Origin: Rhineura floridana | Taxonomy: Eukaryota; Chordata; Lepidosauria; Squamata; Rhineuridae | Reading direction: 5' to 3' | Assembly (NCBI RefSeq): GCF_030035675.1 | Contig: NC_084480.1 | Coordinates: 18,805,263-18,869,262 of the forward strand | DNA: 64,000 nucleotides | In this document: positions 38,165 to 50,000 of the stretch, piece after piece | Position numbering within the stretch: the first letter of the stretch is position 1 | How the letters are laid out: each line of letters opens with the position of its first letter | Program-made: the position numbers and the translations under genes | Notes under the pieces: generated by a model | What the model saw: only the letters and a program-made list of their open reading frames with translations | Database searches by the model: none | Told to the model about the DNA's origin: nothing

Positions 38165-38402
38165 GGATTGCCTGCTTTCTTATTATTACATTTCTATCCC
38201 ACCGTTCCTCCAACAAGCTCAAGGCGACACACATGGTTCTCCCCCTCCCAATTTTATCTTCACAACAGCCCTGTGAGGTAGGTTAGGCTGAGAGACAGTG
38301 ACTGGCCCAAGGTCAGCCAGCAAATGTCATGGCCAAGTGGGGATTTGAGCTGTGGTCTCCCAGGTCCTAGTCTAGCAATCTAAGCATTACAGCATGCTGG
38401 GT
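38165..38402 (-). mobile_element. MIR-like core SINE with L2-type tail
   Basis: On the minus strand the head is a tRNA-like region (GACCTGGGAGACCACAGCTC), the core is GACCTTGGGCCAGTCACTG with CTACCTCACAGGGCTGTTGT, and the tail TTGGAGGAACGGTGGGATAG resembles L2. This is the plan of MIR and its relatives. The copy is old. Confidence 0.68.
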
Positions 38403-38692
38403 CTTTTTCGCTTACAATAAGAAAGATGGCAAGTCTAAAAGGGGAATGATGGGGCTTAGGGAATAAATGGGCTGAAGAGAGTGGCAAGTGTTCTGTTTTG
38501 GGGTGTATGTAGCTGCTTTGCCTGGGGTGGGGGGGGGTCTGTGCATTGCCCGTTTTTCTTCTGTGAAGTGGGTATTTTGTGGTGCCCGTGACACTTTCTG
38601 ATATTTCCAAATGTGCCCCAGGCACCAAAAGGTGACTGACTTCTGATGTAGCTAATATAAATTCTTTCACCTTTTATACGAGTCCTGTCCAT

Positions 38693-39010
38693 AGGCACAT
38701 CTGCACTATACATTTATAGGAGGTATCATACCACTTGAAACATTCATGGCTTCCCCCAAAGAATCCTTGAAATGTAGTTTGTTAAGGGTGCTGAAGACCC
38801 CTATTCCCCTCACAGAGCTACAATTCCCAGAGATCCTTGAGAAGAGGGATTGATTGTTAAACCATTCTGGGAACTGTAATTCTTTAAAGGGAACAGGAGT
38901 CTTCTATCATCTCTTAACACCCTTTACAAAATAATGTTCCCAAGATTCTTTGGGGGAAGCTAAAGTGGTATAATACTGCTTTAAATGTATAGTGTGGATA
39001 TGGTCTTCAA
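38693..39010. mobile_element. Long palindromic MITE (TGTAGTTT family)
   Basis: The left arm is GGCACATCTGCACTATACAT..GTAGTTTGTTAAGGGTGC and the right arm is ..TTTAAATGTATAGTGTGG. The middle, CAATTCCCAGAGATCC..GGGAACTGTAATTC, pairs with itself. It is about 318 bp. Confidence 0.78.
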
Positions 39011-39290
39011 ATCTGCATCTTGTAATCACACAAGTGCCTGTAATTATTTTCTCAGTATCATTCTCTGTTAATGTGCACTATCACAGCATAGTTGTATGCT
39101 TTTTTTTAAATCACCTTGTTTGTTTTGGTTGCTCAGAAGCCTATGATGTGAAAACACGTTTTGCTTGACATAATACATGGGAGGGATGAAAAAGTAGTTT
39201 GGAGAGCTGCATAGAACCACCTCAGCTATATTCCTGACTGTTGCAGCATCCTCAGCGCCACCTTCCTGCCCGGTTGTATTTTGATTAAAG

Positions 39291-39541
39291 CAGTGATTCT
39301 CAAACAGTGCGGCCAGGCACACTGGTGCGCCCTAAGAGGTGCTAGGTGTGCCTCAAATATTATGAAAGTATACTTTAAAAATGAGAAGAAACCCATTTGT
39401 ATAGGGTAAGTAATAGTTTTCTATAATTTTTATTCAGTTTAAAATATATTAATATTTTTTTAATTTTGTACACGAAGTGCGCCAGAAAATTTTTATATGT
39501 TTTACAGTGCACCGCAAATCAAAAAAGTTTGAGAACCACTG
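39291..39541. mobile_element. hAT MITE, 251 bp, exact target duplication
   Basis: The termini CAGTGATTCTCAAAC and GTTTGAGAACCACTG are inverted repeats of the common hAT type. GATTAAAG stands on both sides (39283-39290 and 39542-39549). The interior is AT-rich and has no frame. Confidence 0.92.
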
Positions 39542-39689
39542 GATTAAAGGTTTGCAGAGGGACAGTAAACTGGCTGCTGTTTAGCCTCTTCAAGTTTGCA
39601 AGCATCGCAAGGAGCACCTCAAAGCGTTTCTGTGCGTGGGAAATGTGTGAATCTCCTCAAGCACCATCATAACAGACGGGTGGGGGCCT

Positions 39690-39805
39690 TCAAAGCTCCA
39701 GTTGTTGTCAAGACTAAAAAACCCATCATGCCTGACCGTTGGCCATGGTGGCTAGGGCTGATGGGAGTTGGGAGCCCAACAGCATCTGGAGGACCACAAT
39801 CTCCC
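39690..39805. mobile_element. Palindromic hAT-type MITE
   Basis: CCCATCATGCCTGACCG mirrors GCTGATGGGAGTTGGGAGCC, and GCATCTGGAGGACCAC closes it. It is diverged. Confidence 0.65.
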
Positions 39806-39860
39806 CACTGCTGCAGTAGTATTTGGGAGGAATCAGAGTTTTATCAGTCTAGGTGGCTAG

Positions 39861-40289
39861 TAGGGATGGAAAGATCTGCCTGTTTCAGTTCTCTTCCTTT
39901 CTCATGTTTCCAATGTTAAATTCAGTTCTCTACATTTCTGCAGCAATCTACATTTAAAAAAAAAATCCTCATGAAAATTCTCCACCATTTCTCCAAATAA
40001 ACATATTTTTGCAGGCAGTTTTGACAAAGGTACACATTTTTACAAGCCGTTTCTCATCATTTCATGTCTTTTTGCATGCTATTCTCACCCATGTATTCAT
40101 ATTTATGCACAATTTCCCCTAATATATGCATTCCTGTAAATGTTGAGTTGGCAAACTTCACCCCAAAATTCTAATAAATGCGAATTTCGAAGGATGGCTA
40201 TGTTTTGGGTCGCATATTGTTTCGGAAATTGCGAATTTGATAAATTCTGCTTGAAATGCAAACTGAATCAAAATTCTTACCCATCCCTA
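39861..40289. mobile_element. TAGGGATG MITE, copy A, 429 bp
   Basis: The ends are TAGGGATGGAAAG and CCCATCCCTA. The flanks GTGGCTAG and GTGACTAG form an 8-bp duplication with one change (39853-39860, 40290-40297). The body (CACATTTTTACAAGCC, GAATTGCGAATTTG-like text) matches, in reverse, the copy at 43987-44421. Confidence 0.8.
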
Positions 40290-40395
40290 GTGACTAGCTA
40301 TGTCTTCTTCTCAAGTCTAACTCAGAGGATAATTGATTCCATCACATCTTATACTTGGAGACAAAATTGTGAATGAGATCAACCTCTGCTCTGAC

Positions 40396-40790
40396 TAGGG
40401 GTGGGATCCTTTGGCCATGCTGGTTCAAAAGCATTCTGTTGACTTAACAGGCTAACATCGATTCAAGTTCGTTCTGTATCCTCTAGCTGCTGCTTTCACC
40501 TACCCGTTGGTGTTTTTCGCTTGGAAAAAATATTGATATTAATATCGATATTTCTAAAGGACATTTCCTTTGAAGAAAATATTGATATTTTTAAAGAAAA
40601 TATCAATAGATTATCATTCTTACAATCAATGTTTTAGAGGCAGAATTTTTGTTGGGAAAAAAAATCAGTTTTCAGAAATAGCTGCAGAAATTTGCTACAT
40701 TAAAATCCAATTCTCAGCGACTGAGAATAAGTGAATTAATGGGAAATTCGGCACCAAATCTGAATTGGGCGGAATTCTAACACATCCCTA
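40396..40790. mobile_element. TAGGGRTG-ended MITE, copy B, 395 bp
   Basis: The ends are TAGGGGTGGGATC and CACATCCCTA. The flanks GCTCTGAC and GCTGTGAC form an 8-bp duplication with one change (40388-40395, 40791-40798). The interior carries a palindrome ATATTGATATTAATATCGAT. It shares termini with copy A but not the body. Confidence 0.75.
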
Positions 40791-40931
40791 GCTGTGACTG
40801 AACTTGGCAACTCCTATATATTCCATACTGATCCCACTCAGTATATATTCCCTTTGACCCTTGACATTAAACCAAACATGAGTGACAGCTGCGTACTGCA
40901 AACAACCTTCCTTCCACCCTCTGGGAGACTT

Positions 40932-41088
40932 TTATGGGATGTTTTCCTTTAATGCCTTAAGCCCAGTTTTGCAATCCGTGACTAAGTTCATAAGGCTCAT
41001 TGGCATAACCGAATCTATCACAGAAGGCATTAACTTTCCTCCCAAGTCCACCTGGATGATCGCCATTAATTTGGAGTGGTTTGGATTC
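40932..41088 (-). CDS. STARD6: STARD6 coding exon 6 (last)
   Basis: It encodes residues 159-210: NPNHSKLMAIIQVDLGGKLM, PSVIDSVMPMSLMNLVTD and CKTGLKALKENIP, the long C-terminal helix that closes the START pocket. The acceptor is CCTCTCTTTCAG|G. The stop TAA is at 40934-40932. No AATAAA is seen in the first 130 bases after it. Confidence 0.94.
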
Positions 41089-44000
41089 CTGAAAGAGAGG
41101 AATTTTATTTTGTCAATTAAAAATTCTGAAACTACACACAACACAGTCATATGAATCAAATACGATGCTATCGCTGGTATCCAACTAACACGCCCTGTCA
41201 ACGCACGGATTTCTGCTTACGCAGTGGGACTCCTCTGCTCTCCAATCTTCTCCAGAGAGCTCAGGGAAGCCCTAGACAGATTTCGTGTATGCATGAGGGG
41301 AGGGGAAGAAGTCCAGTTGCACAAGTGGAAATCCTTGGGGTGACATATGTGACTCAGCAGATATATCCCATCAAAATGGCGGCATTCAGCACGGCACTCA
41401 TGAAATAGGGCTGACTGCAGGCTGTTTCGTGGTCCTTTGAAGAAAGGGGCCAACTAAACAGACCATCCCTGGCCAATGCCCCAAGCTTTTCCACTTGGCC
41501 CATTGTCCTTTTGCTTCTTCTCTGTTAGAGTTTTCACACACATATATAGCGGCAGAGAGCAAAACTATCTGGTCTGTGAACATCTGGCAGCTGAAAAAAA
41601 TACATTTACATACTAACATAAGCAAAAAAAGAAGACTGGTCTTTTACTCTGAGGCAAAAGGGATGGAGACGGTCTTTCAGATAACGATGATGTGCATAAC
41701 AGACATAGCTTGAACAGAGTCTGCCATGGAAGCTCACACAAGGGTTTGTTTAGACTAGGGGTGGGGGAACCTGTTGCACAACTATGATTTGGCATTTACA
41801 CAAGCAATCCTTGGGCTAACAGATTCACTCTGCCCTTTGCACTTCTGCTTTAATGAGTTACTTCCGCTTTAAGGGATATCATAGTTTGCCACCACATACA
41901 ACCTGGCAAGCTATGGTTTCTACCAGGCTTCTGAGCCAGGATTTCAAACCATGCTTTGATCCTGATACGGCAGGCTCACACACAAACCATGATTTGCCAG
42001 TTTGGATGCAGTGGCAAACTATGCTTTGTAAGAAAGTGGAAGTAACTCCTTAAAGCCATTGTGGTGGTTCTCCATTTATGGAATGTCCTCCCTGGTGAGG
42101 TATGTCTGTCCCCCTATTTACTAACTTCAGGAGGAATTTAAAATCATACTTGTTTACCCAGGCATTTAAAGGCTGAACGTTTCTGTTCTTGGCAACCTTG
42201 AAATTGTTGGCTGTGAGAGTGTGAGATTGTTTTTAGGCATTTTTAGATATGTTATCATTCTACTGTAAGGTTTTACGGCTGATGTGTTTGCTGCCCTGGG
42301 CTCCTTTGGGAGGGAGAGTGGGGTATGATTTTAAAAAATGTGTAAAATAAATGAATAAAGCTAAGCATGGAGAGAAAGGGAGGGGGAGCATATTGGCACA
42401 GGGCTCATTCAGAATGCTGCTACAGTTAAGCTGCAGAGTACATGCTCTGAATGCAAAAAAATCCAAGGTTCAATCCTCAGCATCTGCAGGGAGGGCTGGG
42501 AATGTCACCTCCCTGAAACCCTGGAAAGCCTCTGTCAGTCATTGCAAACAAATACTGAGCTAGATGGACCAATGGACTGGCTCATGGAGAATAAGGCTCT
42601 CAATGGCTACTAGCCATGATAACTGTGCTCTGCCTCTATATCAGAGGCAGTATGCTTCCAAAAAGCAGTTGCCGGAAGCCGCAGGAGGGGAGAGTGTTCT
42701 TGCACTCCGGTCCTGCTTGTGGGCTTCCCGTGGGCATCTGGTTGGCCACTGTGAGAACAGGATGCCGGATTAGATGGGCCACTGGCCTGATCCAGCAGGC
42801 TGTTCTTATGACCATTGGCCATGCTGGTTGGAGTTGGAGTCCAACAACATCTGGAAGGCCACAGGTTCCCCGCATGTTGTGGTGGGGGTGGCTACAGTTC
42901 AGCAGTAAAGCTTTGCATGCAGAAGGTCCCAGGTTCAATCCCCAGCATCTCCTAATAAGGCTGGAAAGTCCCCTGTCTGAAACCTCAGAGAGCCGCTGCC
43001 AGTCCATGTAGACAACACTGAGCTGAATGGGCCATCCAATGGTTTCATTCAGTATAAGGCAGCCTCCTATGTTCCTATACAGGTAACCATAGTTTAACAC
43101 TCCCTACCCTTAAATATTAGACAGGCACCATCTCTGTTATATTTTCAGCACCTATTGAAGACCTTCCTCTTTCAACAAGCCTTTTAAGTAGAGACCTATC
43201 CCAGTCTGCTTCTGTGTTGGAATTGCTTTTTAATATGTTTTTAAAACCTTTTGTTTTAAAGATGTCTTCAAAGCTTTTTTAAAAAAATGTTTTTACAGTT
43301 GTTTTGTTTTAATGTATTTCAAGGTATTTTAATGTATTTGTTTTTAATGTTTTTAATTGTTGTAAACCACCCAGAGAGCTTCAGCTATGGGGCGGTATAT
43401 AAATGTAATAAATAAATAAATTAAGAAAGTAAGTTAGTAAGCCTGTTTTTATGATGTTTTAAAGTGTTTTCAGTGCTTTTGTCTGCCGCCCTGGGCTCCT
43501 GCTGGGAGGAAGGGCAGGATATAAATCAAATAAATAAATAAACATTGTGTGTGATTTGACCCAGTTAAGTTATAGAGCACTCTTCTGGCTCCCAGGTTGG
43601 AATCATGACAGTTAATTGTCATCTGTAAATTCAGGCTACGAAAACCACTTACCCGGGTAAAGGACAACATGCATAACCAGAGGGGAAGCTTGTACCACGC
43701 ACATAATTTTGACATGGAGGGTAGTCTGGATGATCCACGCTTAAAGCTAAGGTACAGAACAAAACCAAATTTAAAATTTGTTCAAACAGCAAGCATGATG
43801 ACCCATTCATAGTCTAAACAACAAACCACTGATTTCTCAAAATAATGTTTATTATAGTGCATGTGTTGGAAATTTTATACCGTCAGTCACTAGTGATTTT
43901 CTCACTCTCACACACGTACACTGCAGTCCTATACATGTCTGCTCAGATGTATGTCCTAATAAGGTCAATGGGTCTTACTCCAAAGTAAGGATGGGGGAGA

Positions 44001-47000
44001 AATTAAATTCTGTTCACATTCAAAGGCAAGCCCAGCTAATTCACACTTTCTAAAACAATATGCAGACTGAACACACAGCACTCTTTCGAAGCTCACACTT
44101 CTCTGAATTTTGCAATGCAGTTCATCAGCCAAGATGTGTAGAAAAATGCCTATACCAGGGTAAAGTGTGCATTAAAAATGCAAATATTAGCAAAAATGGC
44201 CCATAAAAATTCATTAGAAAAACTTGCTTTGAAAAAGTGAGTGGATTAGGCAACATTGCAGACAAAAATATGTGTATTAGGTGAAATTTGCACTAAAACG
44301 CTGGTGTATTTTCGTGAGGACTTTAAAACACACACAAACTGATGTGCAAATGGGCAGAACGAAAGACTGGAAAAATAAGAAAAGCAGAGAAACTGAAATT
44401 GACAGATTCTTTCATCCCTTTTCCAAAGTAAGTAGGTATAATATTTCCAGTCTCTAGAAAGGCAATGGGAGGGGGGCACTGAACTATTTGTCTTCTGGAT
44501 TATTATTTATTACAGCACCATTCTTCCAGACAGCGCAAGACTCACATGGATGTTAGCCGACTGGGGCATTCTATTGAGAGGAATTACCAGATGTTAAACT
44601 AATTATAGGAACATATGAAGCTGCTTAGTCCATCTAGCTCAGTATTGTTTACACTGACTGGCAGTGGCTTTCCAGGGTTTCAGGCAGGATGTCTCTTCCA
44701 GCCCTATCTGGAGGTGCTGGGGATTGAACTTGGGACCTTCTCCCTCTGAGCTATGCCCTTCCCCTATATACCCAATTCATTTATTAACCACTTCCCAAGG
44801 AGTGATATTGCTTACAGTTTGTCGTCATTAAATCTCCATATTTTTTGATGTGCAACAGGAAGACGAAATCTCTTGGCGACACCAGTCCCATGCCGTAACT
44901 GTGTGTAATGCTGCGGTAAATGAAAGTGTCCTACAATTCAATAATAATAAAAAAGACAAAACCATACATGAAAGTGCCCTACAACAAATTAAAATAGTTG
45001 GGGTGTCAGCCGTAAACAATCTTGCTTGCATCAGTGTAACTTGCTTAAAACAAAACAGGTTTAAGATTCACTTTTATCAGCAAAATGACCACATTGGATA
45101 CTGGATTGTAAAGCAAGACATATTTTTGTGTATGCAGACATTGCTGATGATAAACTTAGAATTCAATATAGGAACACCACATTTCACTGATTCAGCAGGA
45201 TATAAATCATTTCAATAAAATGAACAAATCAGAGAATAAATAAATAGAATGAATTGACAGGTATTAAACACTGTATGCCACAGGTGGGCAACCTCATATT
45301 ATGTGCCCCCTGAAACCCTCTAAAAGGTGACCCATTTCCCCATCACATCAGAGTTCCTGCCTTCCTGTTAAATTCCTCCTTATTTTTTCTGTCCTTTTAA
45401 AATGTTCCTCTTCTACTCCCATCTTTTAAAGTAGTTTCAGCACAATTGGAAGGGCACCATTTTAATTAAGAAATCTAAATGGATGGGGTTTTGTAAAAAC
45501 TTTCTTCCCTGTTTCCACAGCTTAAGGAAAATAATTCTTTTCCTCATCTGTCTGAGAACAAATTAGTAGGCTTTGCCATGTTGGATGGTAGTGGTGGTGT
45601 AGCATACTAAAGTCAGAAAGGAATTACTTTCACTTGCTTTCCATTGGCTTGTTGCATTGACTTGTATTACAGTTATCTCTGGCTCCACCCACTGCCAGCA
45701 TGTGGCCCCTGACAGATTACCCCAATGGAATGTGGCCCTCAACAGAAAAACTTTGATTACCCCTGTTGTATGCAAAGCATAAGGTTAACCACTGAGCTGT
45801 GGACTCCACAGAGCATTAGTGATGCTTAAGCTCCCTGCCTTCTATTTCTCCCGTTAATCATTCACTCCCCAATGCTATTTTGCAGAAGAAGAACAATACT
45901 TAGTATTTCAACATACTTTGTCGCCACAGAGCAAATAGTTCTGGCCAGAGATATGCTGCCTTTAGACATGGAAGTTGCATTCAGTCAACAATTTCCAATG
46001 GCGCATTTAAGAGCAATTCTTGTGCCCTTGCTCTTTTTCTCGGAGTGCAAATTTTATTGGCTATGTCTTTAAAATATCATCATCATCAAATTATTATTAT
46101 TGTTGTTGTTGTTGTTGTTGTTATTAACAACAACAACAACAACAATAGGGATATTGGAGAATTTTGACAAAAATGGAAAGGGACATGGAAATTGCTGCAG
46201 TTCATGTTGTCTCTCTGTGATCAGAAATGGAAATCAGTCCAAGAAAACATGATTGTTGTTTTAAAGTCCACAAATGATACATCATTAATGATGTGGAAGG
46301 TTTTTTTTCCTTTACATAGTTTTGATGTTACTTGTACAATGAAACAAAGGTATGTTAATAGTTATACAAAATAGCAAACATTAAATAGCAGACAGCGATA
46401 TAAGCCAGCAAATTCATCTTGTTAGCTCAAGAACTTCCACCTTCACAACAGGACTCCTTCTCCTCTCCCTGCACACCCCCTGCAAAAATGATCCAGGGGG
46501 CTGGAGAAAACAAATGTGGGGGTTTGTTCATGGAGAGGAGAGAGAGAGAAGAAATCCCAAGGGGCAAATGAAAGTTCTTGCACTAATGGGTTAACTTCTT
46601 TAGATACTACCCTAAATAGTATAAGAAGATGCACCTATGAAAATCCTCAGTTTTATACAGCAACCAAAGGCCCCAAAGCTTTTGTTCCAAATTTCAGCTC
46701 CATCCAAAAGCCAAAAAGTAACATCTAGCTGAGCAAACAGCACACACCAAAACTTCAGCATTCTGAAGCTTTCCATTAACTCACCTCGTCAATTGTGTCT
46801 ACAAGTTTGTATGACTGCAGGGCCCTGTCCCACTTGCTGCGGTACTCAGCACAGTAAATGAAGGGGAAGAGTTTAGCAGCCGGGACTTCTATCAGCGCTT
46901 CCGCACGATATCTGGGTTAAATACAGAAACAAATATTTCAGAGGTATTTGGTTTAATCGTGATGTGAACAGAGGCCTGGTTCTACGCACGCACGACAATG

Positions 47001-50000
47001 AGGAGGTAGACTGAAGCGGTACAATTATGGACTGAGGGGGAAAGGAAGACATTAATGCAAGAATGAAAACAGAGAACATCTAAGGCAGCCTTCATCAGCC
47101 TGGTGCCCTCCAGATGTTTTAGACTGCAACTCTGTCTGGGGCTGATGGGAGTTGTAGTCCGAAACATCTGGAGGGCACCAGGTTGGGGAAGGCTGATGGT
47201 GGAAGCAATACTGGAATTATAAAGTATTCAGCCCAACATGTTTCAATTACAATCTTCATCAGGGGGCTCTGTGGAAGCAAAGCAGCCCTGCATTTTATTC
47301 CTGCCCTCCCCGCAAGGACCAGACACACCATGCACCCGAGAGCAACAATAAGGTAGCAGGTCTAGCTAGAGATTGCATCAACATTTAGTAACACAAAGCA
47401 GAGCATTTGTTGCAACAAGGTCTGGAGCTCGGCCGAGGCCTTTAATCCCTCTTGAGCTGGACTACCTCTTCCCAGGCATCACCCTTTTCCTGAAGAGTGC
47501 AGACAGGGTTGGTGCATCAGAGGTGGACATCATCAGGCACCTCCTGTTTTCTAATGTAATCAACAAATGGAATCTAATTTGTTATAAAAGTAGTTGTCCC
47601 CAACTAAGTCATACTCATGAGTAGATCTATTAAAATCAATGGACTTACTGACCAGGGCTGGCGCCAGGCATTCCGGGGCCCTTGGGCACCAGCCTGCCCC
47701 TGGCACATGCAAGCACGCATCCACACATGCCCCACCTACCTACCTTTCCCTTGGTGAATACTGCCCGAGCTGTGCACGCATGCCTGCCATTAACCAAGAT
47801 GGCGGCACGGGCATTAGCCCCTTAGGGAAACCTAGGCCACTATCTTGGTTGATGGCAGGCTTGTGCCCGCAGAGCAACCAACATTTACATCAAGGGAGAG
47901 GTAGGTGGGCAAGCAGGCAGGCGTTGCAGGCCTGTGTGGCAGTAGGGGGTGCCTGGGAGCTTCCTCTCACGATCCACAGCAGGGTCGGGAGCTGATGCTG
48001 CCGTGGATCATGGAAGGGGGTACTACCCATCCACTCTGATAAGGGGCCCTTCAGGTGCTGGCCCTGCTACTGACTTAGAGTGCTATTCAGTGCTAGTCCT
48101 ACTCTGTGTAGGTAATGGACATGACTAACTTAGGTGCATTAGCTTCAGTGGGTCTACTCTGAGTAGAATTTAGTTGAATGCAACCCTTAGGCTGCAGTCC
48201 TAACCCAACTAACTTACCTATTGAATTCAATAGTACTTACTTCTGAGTAGACGTGATTAAGAGTGTAATGTAACTGGGCTTACTGTAACGCACTCTATGT
48301 GGATTGCCCATGAGGTTGGTCTGGAAGCTGCAGCTGGTGCAAAATGGTGCAGTGCGACTGCTCACTGGGGCAGGGTATCGCCAACATGTCACCCCACTGC
48401 TTTAAGAATTGCACTGGCTGCACCATTAGCTACCAGGATAAGTTCAAGGTTTTGGTTTTGGTGTACAAAGCCCTATACAGCTGGGGACCAGGATACCTGA
48501 AAGACCGTCTTATCCCTTATATACCCAGTCGATCATTATGGTCTGCAAGTTAGGCCTCCTGCAGATACCATCTTATCAGGAGGTCCGTTCCGCACAACTT
48601 AGGAAACAGACCTTTAGTGTAGTGGCGGCCACCCTTTGGAATTCCCTCCCCTTAAATATTAGACAGGTGCCATCTCTGTTATCTTTTCTGCGCTGACTGA
48701 AGACCTTCTTCTTTCAATAAGCCTTTTAAGTAGAGACCTTATCCCAGTCTGCGTCTGTGTTGGAATTGCTTTTTAAGATCTTTTTAAAGCTTTTTTAAAA
48801 AGATGTTTTGTTTTAATATATTTTGATGTCTGTTTTTATTTATTTATTTTGTTTGCTGCCCTGGGCTCCTGTTGGGAGGAAGGGCAGGATATACATTATA
48901 ATTATCATCATCATCATCATCATCATCATTATCAACAACAACAACTTAAGTCCATTGATTTTGGCTGGTCTACTCCGCATATGACTTAGCTGAACCTCAC
49001 CTATTGTCTTCCACCTGTTTTCCAGACCTTATCTATCCACTCACTTGTTGTGGGTCTTCCTTGTGAAGTCCCCGCTCTCTTTTTGCAAACAATATTCTTG
49101 CTGCAGTTGCCATGTAAAAAAATAATTCCTCCGTATTACTTGGAAGTAAGCTCCATGCTAGAAATTGTGTTTAGGATTCCACCACTCTGCTGCTTTGGTT
49201 TATTGTGTTTCTCCACTTTGGAAGATTGTAACTGTAACATGTTGTGTTGAATAAGCTATATTAATTTGTTACCTTCTTATTCCAGATGTCTAGATTGTAC
49301 CACTTGAGGTGTGTGTGTGGGGGGCACCATTTTTGAACACTCACCCGTGTGATAAATGTCCAGAAATACACACCAAGGAAATTAGCAGATTGGAAAGTTC
49401 AAGTCCAGCTCTTTTATGTTGTGCTTGGTACTTGTGATGAGATTTATTGATTTATTTATGTAGGAGAGTATTCAAAAATGTGATTCCTCACCTGCAGTCT
49501 GCAGTGCTATGGCTCACTCTACCACCTAATTTCCTCCTTATTGTGCTGCATGTGTAGACTAGGCCAAGAAAGAAGTAACAGGTCAGAATTTATTCCATGC
49601 ATAAAAATTAGGCGTGGTGAACGTTTGGCCTTCCAGATATTGTTGAATTACAACTCCCATCATACCTGGCCACTAGGGTTGCCAGGGTCAGGGCCTGAGA
49701 CTGATCCTGTATCTTTAGCAGAAGAGAGAGTCAGTCAAGTGCAGGTGTTCTTGCAACACTGTAATGAGAAAAACCACAGAATTCTCCCTTCCCCCTGCAC
49801 AACTTTTAAAGATACAGAAGACCTCTTGGTTGCCAGGCCCAGCCTCTAAGAGGTCTTCTGTATCTTTAAAAGTTGTGCAGGAGGAAGGGAAAATTCTACC
49901 TTGTGGTTTTTCTCACTACAATGTTGCAAGAACACCTGCATTTGGCTGACTTTCTCTTCTCCTAAAGATACAGGATCAGTCTCGGGCCAGGAACCTGGCA

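Larger units (their letters stand above)
41089..43652. other. STARD6 intron 5: MITE, L2, SINEs, CR1
   Basis: Contents in order: 41089-41757 unassigned; 41758-42060 foldback MITE with AAACCATGATTTGCCAG; 42062-42360 L2 3' end (+); 42400-42585 tRNA-type SINE (+); 42585-42812 CR1 3' end (+), ending CAGGCTGTTCTTATG; 42812-42880 half of a palindromic MITE; 42885-43082 tRNA-type SINE (+); 43085-43425 and 43440-43545 L2 3' ends (+). Confidence 0.65.
44931..46784. other. STARD6 intron 3: hAT-like MITE and simple repeats
   Basis: A hAT-like element may span 45280-45766 (ends ACAGGTGGGCAACC and GATTACCCCTGT; flanks TGTATGCC and TGTATGCA). 46088-46146 is a (TTG)n/(AAC)n hairpin. The rest is unassigned AT-rich intron. 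No gene is seen. Confidence 0.5.

Noticed and set aside
42885-42960. tRNA-like sequence with good A and B boxes
   Set aside because: It is the head of a dispersed SINE with a 120-bp non-tRNA body; no acceptor stem pairing is present.
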